This document shows, piece after piece, positions 1 through 4,981 of a DNA stretch of 5,657 nt; positions within the stretch are counted from its first letter, which is position 1, and every line of letters begins with the position of its first letter. Where the stretch lies: the NCBI GenBank assembly GCA_944390875.1, contig CALXRO010000082.1:1-5657 (forward strand), given 5' to 3'. The position numbers were made by a program, and so were the translations under genes. Source of the stretch: an uncultured Rickettsiales bacterium (GTDB lineage Bacteria > Pseudomonadota > Alphaproteobacteria > Rickettsiales > UBA1997). The notes beneath the pieces are model-generated. The model had not been told where the DNA came from, did not search any database, and was given only the letters and a program-made list of their open reading frames with translations.

Positions 1-2
1 AA

Positions 3-1037
3 AATTCAAAACATTCAAGAGAAAGTGTATTAAATGATCTGAAACCAGAAGATCCATATCTAACAACTAATAGTATTAGAGCTATCATTTTGAATCCAGT
101 AATGAGTGTTATAAATAGTAGATTAAATAGTAGTATTAATGTTGTCGATTCATCAGAAATTTTATTAGCTTATGTTGATGAGTCAGACAAACTATACAAA
201 AATATAATAAAAAATAGTGGTTCAAGCACTGATTTTGAAATCTATACAAAAATAAATTACAATTATAGTAATGATTTTAATTATGAAAGTATACATACAA
301 TAGGTTTAACACTTGGAACAGAATATAATTTTTTAAATAATAAATATAAAATAGGCCTTACTTACACATTTAATCTTGGTAATTTAGATGAATATTTTGG
401 CCATACTATATCACTATATAGTAAAGTAAATGATATAACAATAAGTAGTGGCTTCAGAAATAATTTTGTAGATATTGTATTAAATTATGGTTGGTTTAAT
501 ACAGAGGTGAATAAGACAAACAATTATATAAAATCATTAAATATAAACTACAAATATAACACTGGTTTAATATCATTAGCAACAACATTTGGGCATTGCT
601 TTATATTACCTAATAATTTTGGCATATTAATACCAAAGGTATTATTTGGATATAACCATATATATAGAAGTAGTTATAGAAGTAATTTGAATGCAAATAT
701 AGGAGGATTACATATAAATATAATTTCTCCAGGATTAGGTCTAGATTACGAAGTATTTCTAGATATAAAAAATAGATTGGCTATTATAGCTGGTATCAAT
801 TTCAAAAATGATATTAATCTTAATGGTGAAATTAATGTAGATTATAATATTTTTGACAGTAATCATATTTTTAGTTATAGTAATAAGTATATTAATAATT
901 TTAATACAGAATTATCTCTAGCTTTGAAATATAATGTTGGAATGAATATTGAACTTTCAACTAACTCTTATATTTCTTATAGTACTAACAATTATCTTAA
1001 TGTTGGCATAGGTCTTGAAGGTAGATGGGGATTTTAA
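3..1037 (+). CDS. Autotransporter (type V secretion) beta-barrel domain, 3' part of a larger gene
   Basis: The frame is open from base 3, so the 5' end lies outside the window. A TTG at 90 could serve as a start, but the upstream codons read on in the same style, and residues such as ...LTTNSIRAIILNPVMSVINSRL resemble the linker helix that enters an autotransporter barrel. About 300 residues of alternating polar/hydrophobic, Tyr/Asn/Ser-rich beta strands follow (YKIGLTYTF, HTISLYSKV, GLGLDYEVFLDIKNRLAIIAG). The protein ends in GLEGRWGF; a terminal Phe after alternating aromatic residues is the classic BAM-recognised outer-membrane signature. In the family this barrel sits in the outer membrane and exports or anchors an N-terminal passenger, which cannot be seen here. 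Rickettsial Sca adhesins are the nearest comparison I know. The gene is convergent with the glycosylase gene and overlaps it by 4 bases. The barrel call is strong; the passenger function is unknown. Confidence 0.85.
   Translation, partial: NSKHSRESVLNDLKPEDPYLTTNSIRAIILNPVMSVINSRLNSSINVVDSSEILLAYVDESDKLYKNIIKNSGSSTDFEIYTKINYNYSNDFNYESIHTIGLTLGTEYNFLNNKYKIGLTYTFNLGNLDEYFGHTISLYSKVNDITISSGFRNNFVDIVLNYGWFNTEVNKTNNYIKSLNINYKYNTGLISLATTFGHCFILPNNFGILIPKVLFGYNHIYRSSYRSNLNANIGGLHINIISPGLGLDYEVFLDIKNRLAIIAGINFKNDINLNGEINVDYNIFDSNHIFSYSNKYINNFNTELSLALKYNVGMNIELSTNSYISYSTNNYLNVGIGLEGRWGF
663..686 (+). repeat. Short in-frame 12-base tandem duplication in the autotransporter barrel
   Basis: Two adjacent 12-base units (663-674 and 675-686) differ at one base and encode YRSS followed by YRSN. 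The duplication keeps the frame and probably lies in a strand or loop of the barrel, where small length changes are tolerated. It is a minor replication-slippage type repeat. Confidence 0.6.
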
Positions 1038-1531
1038 CAATTCAAAAAAGTTATTTGTTTCCACTTTTTTAATTTAGTATTAAAATCAATTTTTGCATTT
1101 GTAGGACTTGTCGAAGGTAGAATTAGATATTTATAGTTGTTTAAAATTTCAAGGTTATACTTTCTAAAAAAATAATATGATTTATTTCCATTAAATAATA
1201 AATATTTTATTTTTATATATTTTTTTAACATGTTTTTAAAATCATTTGGAAATTCATTTTTAATATTTGAATCAAGGCTTCCATCTCTAATACAATATTT
1301 TAAACTATCCCACAAACCTATATGATTTTCTTTTAAACATCTCAATTTATCCTTATATGAAATAAAATTATTACCATTATTAAAAATAACTGATATTATT
1401 TTCCAAAAAGCATTTTGACTGTTACCATAATATTCTTGTTTTTGTAAGGATATTTTACCAGGCATTGTGCCTATTATCAGTATTTTTGTGTTTTTGTTGA
1501 CAAAATAATTAAAACTTTTAACTATTGGCAT
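1034..1531 (-). CDS. DNA-deoxyinosine (hypoxanthine) glycosylase, uracil-DNA glycosylase superfamily
   Basis: A 165-residue soluble protein, the normal size for the family-6 HDG group of the UDG/MUG superfamily, which removes hypoxanthine (deaminated adenine) from DNA to start base excision repair. Visible motifs are: a beta strand into IIGTMPGKISL (residues 19-29; motif 1); YYGNSQNAFW (34-43), whose Asn40 is the likely catalytic Asn of this family; LLFNGNKSYYFF (111-122); and LPSTSPTNA (138-146), the DNA-intercalating loop motif. MUG-type enzymes have GINPG at motif 1; the GTMPG here favours HDG. The ATG at 1531 puts motif 1 at the usual distance from the N-terminus. No Shine-Dalgarno is seen before it. 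It is transcribed divergently from ychF, and its stop overlaps the convergent autotransporter stop. Hypoxanthine specificity is inferred from motif form. Confidence 0.88.
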   Translation of the reverse strand: MPIVKSFNYFVNKNTKILIIGTMPGKISLQKQEYYGNSQNAFWKIISVIFNNGNNFISYKDKLRCLKENHIGLWDSLKYCIRDGSLDSNIKNEFPNDFKNMLKKYIKIKYLLFNGNKSYYFFRKYNLEILNNYKYLILPSTSPTNAKIDFNTKLKKWKQITFLNC

Positions 1532-1554
1532 TAAATTAAATAATAATTATAATT

Positions 1555-1582
1555 AATATATAACACAATTTATTTTTTTCAA
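1555..1582 (-). promoter_or_regulatory. Candidate sigma70-type promoter for the DNA glycosylase gene
   Basis: On the minus strand a TTGAAA (-35; bases 1582-1577) is followed after 16 bases by TATATT (-10; bases 1560-1555). Transcription would begin near 1548 and give a leader of about 17 bases. In such AT-rich DNA, matches of this quality also occur by chance, so the call rests on position and spacing only. Confidence 0.3.
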
Positions 1583-1690
1583 AAAATTGTATTAAATATC
1601 CAGCAAAATTTTATAATTTAAGATTATTGGAATTTTTAGTAAATTTTGTAAAAAAGATTTTAGTTACAAAATAATATAAAAAGCACACGC

Positions 1691-1718
1691 TTGTTTTTCA
1701 CACATACAAAAATATAAT
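1691..1718 (+). promoter_or_regulatory. Candidate sigma70-type promoter for ychF
   Basis: TTGTTT (1691-1696) and a consensus TATAAT (1713-1718) lie 16 bases apart, with predicted initiation near 1725, about 26 bases before the ychF ATG at 1751. It follows a small less AT-rich stretch (GCACACGC, 1682-1689). A second TATAAT at 1612-1617 has a TTGTAT 19 bases upstream and is a weaker alternative. The rest of the 219-base divergent spacer (1532-1750) shows no gene, RNA or terminator that I can support. Confidence 0.4.
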
Positions 1719-1750
1719 TAAATCAATTAATAAAAATTTTCATAATTATA

Positions 1751-2854
1751 ATGACATTAAAGTGTGGAATAGTAGGTCTACCAAATGTTGGAAAATCAAC
1801 ATTGTTTAATGCTTTAACTCAAACGATGCAGGCAGAAGCGGCAAACTACCCATTTTGTACTATAGATGCTAATATAGGCAGAGTTTCAGTACCAGATGAG
1901 AGACTTGATAATTTAGCTAAAATAGCAAAATCTCAAGAAATTATACGAACGCAAATAGATTTTGTAGATATAGCAGGTTTAGTAAGAGGAGCTAGTAATG
2001 GCGAAGGTCTTGGTAATCAATTTTTATCTAATATAAGAGATGTTAATTGTATACTAAACGTTATTAGGTGTTTTGAAAATAGTAATATTACACATGTTGA
2101 AGGAAGTGTAGATCCGATAAGAGATATTGAACTTATACAAACTGAGTTAGTGCTTGCAGATTTAGAAAGTCTTGAAAAAAGGATTCCAAATATAGAAAAA
2201 AAAGCAAAAAACGGTGATAAAGAAGCTTTAAAATCACTATCTATAATGAAAAAATGCTTTGATAAATTGAATAATGGAAAATTTGCAAATGAAGTTGAAT
2301 TAAATGATGAAGAAGAAAAAAAGCAATTTAGAATGTTACAACTTTTGACCGGTAAAAAACAATTTTTTGTTTGTAATGTATCAGAAGATGACGTCATAAA
2401 TGGTAACAAACATACAGAAAGAGTTTTTGAATACTGTAAAAACAACTTTTACAAATGTGAAATTATTTCTGCAAAATTGGAATCTGAAATATCATCACTA
2501 GATTCAGATACTGAAAAAATAGAATTTTTGAAAACTTTAGGTTTAAAAGAAAAAGGACTTGATAAAATAATAAGGGCAACCTATAATTTATTAGGTCTTA
2601 TAAGTTTTTTTACTATAGGACCAAAGGAGGCACATTCATGGACGGTGTGGGATGGTGCTACAGCCTCGGAGGCAGCTGGAGTAATCCACACCGACTTTGA
2701 AAAGGGCTTCATAAAAGCTGAGACTATAAGTTATGAGGATTATGTGAAGTATAATGGCGAAGATGGTTGTAAAAATGCTGGAAAATTAAGATTGGAAGGC
2801 AAGGAATATATTGTAAAAGATGGCGATATATTTCATTTTAGATTTAATATTTGA
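1751..2854 (+). CDS. ychF: YchF/OLA1-type redox- and stress-linked P-loop ATPase with TGS domain
   Basis: 367 residues, against 363 in E. coli, so full length. This universal Obg-related NTPase associates with ribosomes and translation and acts in the cytosol; family members prefer ATP. Visible in order: P-loop GLPNVGKST (9-17); switch I region NYPFCTIDAN (32-41); G3 DIAGLVRGAS (73-82), followed by the family GEGLGNQFL; NVSE (209-212) in place of NKxD, which accounts for the relaxed guanine specificity; SAKLESE (240-246) as G5; and the C-terminal TGS domain (about 284-367) ending DGDIFHFRFNI. His115 aligns with E. coli His114, important for hydrolysis, and is kept. The His usual in the IxHVVRCF strand is Asn103 here. 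No Shine-Dalgarno precedes the ATG. The TGS region carries an unusual GC-rich patch (see 2621-2710). The gene pth, a frequent upstream neighbour elsewhere, is absent. Confidence 0.97.
   Translation: MTLKCGIVGLPNVGKSTLFNALTQTMQAEAANYPFCTIDANIGRVSVPDERLDNLAKIAKSQEIIRTQIDFVDIAGLVRGASNGEGLGNQFLSNIRDVNCILNVIRCFENSNITHVEGSVDPIRDIELIQTELVLADLESLEKRIPNIEKKAKNGDKEALKSLSIMKKCFDKLNNGKFANEVELNDEEEKKQFRMLQLLTGKKQFFVCNVSEDDVINGNKHTERVFEYCKNNFYKCEIISAKLESEISSLDSDTEKIEFLKTLGLKEKGLDKIIRATYNLLGLISFFTIGPKEAHSWTVWDGATASEAAGVIHTDFEKGFIKAETISYEDYVKYNGEDGCKNAGKLRLEGKEYIVKDGDIFHFRFNI
2623..2700 (+). other. Possible embedded out-of-frame mini-ORF (20 codons) with strong Shine-Dalgarno
   Basis: AAAGGAGG (2623-2630), an essentially perfect Shine-Dalgarno, stands 7 bases before an ATG (2638) that is out of frame with ychF. 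The ATG opens a 20-codon ORF ending in TGA at 2698-2700: MDGVGWCYSLGGSWSNPHRL. It is rich in Gly, Ser and Trp and shows no recognisable motif. The same bases encode conserved ychF residues (GPKEAHSW), so the site could be coincidental. It is the best Shine-Dalgarno in the window. Confidence 0.2.
2641..2695. repeat. Inverted repeat (potential RNA hairpin) within the ychF GC island
   Basis: The arms CGGTGTGG (2643-2650) and CCACACCG (2686-2693) are perfect 8-base reverse complements. A further G-C pair (2641 with 2695) lies beyond one A-A mismatch, making 10-base arms. Inside the loop GCCT (2663-2666) can pair with AGGC (2670-2673) to give a nested small hairpin. In an otherwise AT-rich transcript this would be a comparatively stable structure inside the TGS coding region. 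Confidence 0.55.
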
Positions 2855-2857
2855 GGT
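2853..2857 (+). promoter_or_regulatory. Ribosome binding site overlapping the ychF stop codon
   Basis: GAGGT starts inside the ychF TGA stop (2852-2854) and ends 5 bases before the ATG at 2863. This spacing supports that start codon and suggests that ribosomes terminating on ychF re-initiate on the downstream gene. Confidence 0.65.
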
Positions 2858-2862
2858 AAGAC

Positions 2863-3732
2863 ATGAAAATAAAGGGCTCTATCAATAATATTATTGCCGA
2901 AGAAAAAATTAAAGAGCTAAATAATAGGTTTTTGTATTTTTTAAAAAACTTTTTACCTTCGATAATTGGTGTTTGTGCACTGTTTATTGGAATACTAGTA
3001 TTTAATTCTTATCGATCACATTTTAGCGAAAAAGGGATAACTAAGTTTATAAAAGATTCGAAATATATTGGAAATGCTGTTTTTGTAAACAAAAGATACA
3101 TGATAACAAATGCAATTCCTATTGATAATATTTGTAAAATAACAAAAGAAGGACAAAAGCTAAAAACTTTTATAGTTTATAATAATAGTGTATTCAGGGC
3201 TGATTTAGTTAGCAAAGATTATGTATCTAATTTAGCTTTATTAAAAATTGATAAAACAGAAGATAACTATATAGATATTAATAATTTTGCAATATTGCCA
3301 AATGTTTCTAGGGATAGGTATAATTATATAAATACTGATGCTTTTATATCTAGAACATATAATGATCCTAATAAAATCAAATATAAAAAACATAAGATAA
3401 CAAGTATATCAGAAGTTGGTTATGCTGCTAAGAGTTATGATGTTATTAGAAATAATAATGGTGAGGCAGTACTAAATGATAGATTGGAACTTATAGGTAT
3501 TACTGCTGGGAATACAAAAGGTAGCATTAGTGGTATTTTTTCTAACAAGGTAAAAATAATTGATGATGGAAAGATAAAAAATTTTTTGAAACAAAATGGT
3601 ATATATTATTATAAAAATTATAATAATGTTGACTTAAGAGATGTTAGTAACTATAAAAAAGCAATTAATGCAAAAGTTATTTGTTATGTTCAGGAGCCTT
3701 TGCCAAGTAAAATTATAAAAATTCATAAATGA
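2863..3732 (+). CDS. Membrane-anchored trypsin/HtrA-like (S1C) protein lacking the catalytic triad: putative pseudoprotease
   Basis: 289 residues. A positively charged N-terminus (1-28) precedes one hydrophobic segment (about 30-48), predicting a single-pass inner-membrane anchor with the remainder in the periplasm. The trypsin-like core is recognisable: GNAVFVNKRYMITNA (70-84) matches the strand leading to the catalytic His; ADLVSKDYVSNLALLKID (113-130) matches the catalytic Asp block; NNNGEAVLNDRLELIGI (197-213) matches the GNSGGPL(V/I)N...GxVIGI nucleophile block. The expected His, Asp and Ser are Ile85, Asn123 and Asn199. The order and spacing (38 and 76 residues) fit the family. The ending (FLKQNGIYY, then VDLRDVSNYKKAINAKVICYV) resembles the tail of full-length alphaproteobacterial members, so the gene is intact, not truncated. 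No PDZ domain is seen. It lies 8 bases after ychF and probably shares its transcript. A scaffold, chaperone or regulatory role is inference. Confidence 0.72.
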   Translation: MKIKGSINNIIAEEKIKELNNRFLYFLKNFLPSIIGVCALFIGILVFNSYRSHFSEKGITKFIKDSKYIGNAVFVNKRYMITNAIPIDNICKITKEGQKLKTFIVYNNSVFRADLVSKDYVSNLALLKIDKTEDNYIDINNFAILPNVSRDRYNYINTDAFISRTYNDPNKIKYKKHKITSISEVGYAAKSYDVIRNNNGEAVLNDRLELIGITAGNTKGSISGIFSNKVKIIDDGKIKNFLKQNGIYYYKNYNNVDLRDVSNYKKAINAKVICYVQEPLPSKIIKIHK

Positions 3733-3814
3733 TAAAATAGCAAAAAGCAAAATTATATTGAAAAAAACAAAAAAAGTATTAACTTCACAACTAATAAATT
3801 GTACTTATTTTTGA

Positions 3815-4366
3815 ATGAATTTTATAAATATCCTTATATTAGTGTCAGTATGTTTTTTTAATAATTCCGTATATTCAAAGAATAAACCAAAAGATCAGAT
3901 ATCGGTAAATATATCAAATAGTACAACAAATCATCCTTTAAAGGCCCTGGGTAGATTTTCAAAATTATATTTTGAAAAAATGTATATGTTTTCTTTTCAG
4001 TATAGTCAGAATGATAAAATATTCAGATTAAATGGCAGGAGGAATCTTGAAGTAATAAGCTGGTTTACATTCCAAAAAAATGAGTTGTCAAAATATACAC
4101 AAATATTTGTCGGACTATCACAAGATGTGATAATTAATATTACAAAGAATTTTTATTTTGGTGCCGGTTTAGGAATTTATATAAAAGATAAAAAAACTGA
4201 TAGAATATCATCCCAATTCACATTTGGACAGAACTATTTCATTGGTTACAAGTTCCCAAAAAATTTTGACTTGGAATTAATTATTAAACACTTCTCTAAT
4301 GGAGGTCTTACAGAAATTAACCATGGACAAAATTTTCTTGGTTTTAAAGTAAATTACAATTTTTGA
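3815..4366 (+). CDS. PagL-type lipid A 3-O-deacylase-like outer-membrane protein, copy 1
   Basis: 183 residues. A signal peptide (1-21; hydrophobic ILILVSVCFF, probable cleavage after VYS) leads a mature beta-barrel ending in VNYNF with terminal Phe, so it is outer-membrane targeted. The signature IIKHFSNGGL (156-165) is the PagL active-site motif: His159 and Ser161 match the His-x-Ser of lipid A 3-O-deacylases, which remove the 3-position acyl chain of lipid A. The Glu expected 12 residues after Ser in Pseudomonas PagL is Asn173 here. It is clearly paralogous to the following gene (shared YSQxDKxxRLxGR, a TKNxYxGxGLGxYIK block, and the active-site block). It begins 82 bases after the pseudoprotease. 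That spacer is A-rich with no convincing promoter or terminator, and no Shine-Dalgarno precedes the ATG. Family call firm; catalytic activity uncertain. Confidence 0.85.
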   Translation: MNFINILILVSVCFFNNSVYSKNKPKDQISVNISNSTTNHPLKALGRFSKLYFEKMYMFSFQYSQNDKIFRLNGRRNLEVISWFTFQKNELSKYTQIFVGLSQDVIINITKNFYFGAGLGIYIKDKKTDRISSQFTFGQNYFIGYKFPKNFDLELIIKHFSNGGLTEINHGQNFLGFKVNYNF

Positions 4367-4369
4367 GGT
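4365..4369 (+). promoter_or_regulatory. Ribosome binding site overlapping the stop codon of the first PagL-like gene
   Basis: GAGGT begins within the TGA stop (4364-4366) and GAGG lies 9 bases before the ATG at 4378. This decides the downstream start in favour of 4378 over the TTG at 4363, which would place the ribosome site inside the coding region and add five residues before the signal peptide. Confidence 0.65.
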
Positions 4370-4377
4370 TTATATTT

Positions 4378-4977
4378 ATGAAAAAAGTAATAAATTATTT
4401 TGTTTTTTTTACAATTGGAACAATGTTTTTTATTCATAATTCAAATTCAGCTGTTTTTTATCCGAAAGACGAAAATCCAATGTTTTCAAATCATGAGAAC
4501 CAAATATCTGGTTATTTTGGAATGGGTAGTAAGACATGGTATTTTGAAACAAGTCTATTTTCAACATTTTGGAGATATAGTCAACCAGATAAATTTCTAA
4601 GATTACCAGGAAGACTTAGTTTTGAGACAGGTGGTATGTTTGGTTTTAAAGATAAAAATAGAAATATTGATTATAGTCAGTATAATCAAGCATTTTTTGG
4701 TTTTACGCAGGATGTTCTAATTTTTTATACAAAAAATACTTATATAGGTGTTGGACTTGGTGGTTATATAAAGACTAGAGACGAATTTGAAAATGACGTC
4801 ACAAGACCAAGAGTCAACTCAATATTTGTTTTTGGCGTTAGTGCTTATTTAGGTCGGAAAATTACAAATGACGTTAATTTAGAGTTGTTTTATAAGCATT
4901 TTTCAAATGGCAAACTACAATTAAAAAACATAGGACATAATTTTATAGGTCTTTCTATAAATTATAATTTTTTATAA
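4378..4977 (+). CDS. PagL-type lipid A 3-O-deacylase-like outer-membrane protein, copy 2
   Basis: 199 residues from the ATG at 4378, chosen because it gives a standard signal peptide (MKK then a hydrophobic run, cleavage near residues 24-25 at NSNSA) and is preceded by GAGG. The mature part is a predicted eight-stranded barrel with the PagL motif FYKHFSNGKL (171-180): His174 and Ser176 in the His-x-Ser arrangement. The residue 12 after Ser is Asn188, not the Glu of Pseudomonas PagL, and the usual second Gly of SNGG is Lys179. It ends NYNFL, one residue beyond the terminal Phe of its paralogue. It is about 16 residues longer than copy 1, partly in the loop after YIK (RDEFENDVTRPR). It is coupled to copy 1 by a stop/Shine-Dalgarno overlap. 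The likely substrate is lipid A in the outer leaflet; divergence suggests different specificity or dosage. The convergent response regulator ends 4 bases away. Confidence 0.85.
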   Translation: MKKVINYFVFFTIGTMFFIHNSNSAVFYPKDENPMFSNHENQISGYFGMGSKTWYFETSLFSTFWRYSQPDKFLRLPGRLSFETGGMFGFKDKNRNIDYSQYNQAFFGFTQDVLIFYTKNTYIGVGLGGYIKTRDEFENDVTRPRVNSIFVFGVSAYLGRKITNDVNLELFYKHFSNGKLQLKNIGHNFIGLSINYNFL

Positions 4978-4981
4978 ATAA

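Larger units (their letters stand above)
2621..2710 (+). other. GC-rich island inside ychF
   Basis: By direct count 50 of these 90 bases are G or C (about 56%), whereas the flanking decades 2611-2620 and 2711-2720 hold 3 of 10 each and the window is mostly near a quarter. Half of the codons across the patch end in G or C (for example AAG GAG, ACG GTG, GCC TCG GAG, ATC CAC ACC GAC), unlike the A/T-ending codons used in the equally conserved P-loop part of the same gene. The encoded residues (about 291-320) are ordinary TGS-domain sequence, so this is not an inserted peptide. Confidence 0.8.

Noticed and set aside
90..92. TTG as the start codon of the autotransporter gene
   Set aside because: The same frame is open to the window edge with linker-like sequence, and a bare barrel without a signal peptide would not reach the outer membrane.
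1532..1750. Small RNA, tRNA or riboswitch in the divergent spacer
   Set aside because: No cloverleaf, conserved aptamer motif or stable GC stem is visible; only promoter-like hexamers in AT-rich DNA.
2017..2445. 142-codon open frame on the minus strand inside ychF
   Set aside because: Ser/Phe/Leu-rich sequence typical of the antisense of an AT-rich Lys/Glu-rich gene; no motif and no ribosome site.
2621..2710. Rickettsia palindromic element inserted in ychF
   Set aside because: Such elements add extra residues. Here the encoded residues align without insertion to the normal YchF TGS domain, so only the GC bias and inverted repeat remain to be explained.
3771..3812. Possible terminator hairpin (AAAAAGTA pairing with TACTTATTTTT) between the pseudoprotease and the first PagL-like gene
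   Set aside because: Almost entirely A-T pairs with a bulge and a loop over 20 bases; too weak to call.
4363..4365. TTG start for the second PagL-like gene, giving 204 residues
   Set aside because: It overlaps the upstream stop and the GAGG ribosome site. The ATG at 4378 gives a normal signal peptide with MKK at its start.
4400..4600. 66-codon plus-strand frame inside the second PagL-like gene
   Set aside because: A frame-shifted shadow of a strongly supported gene with no independent evidence.
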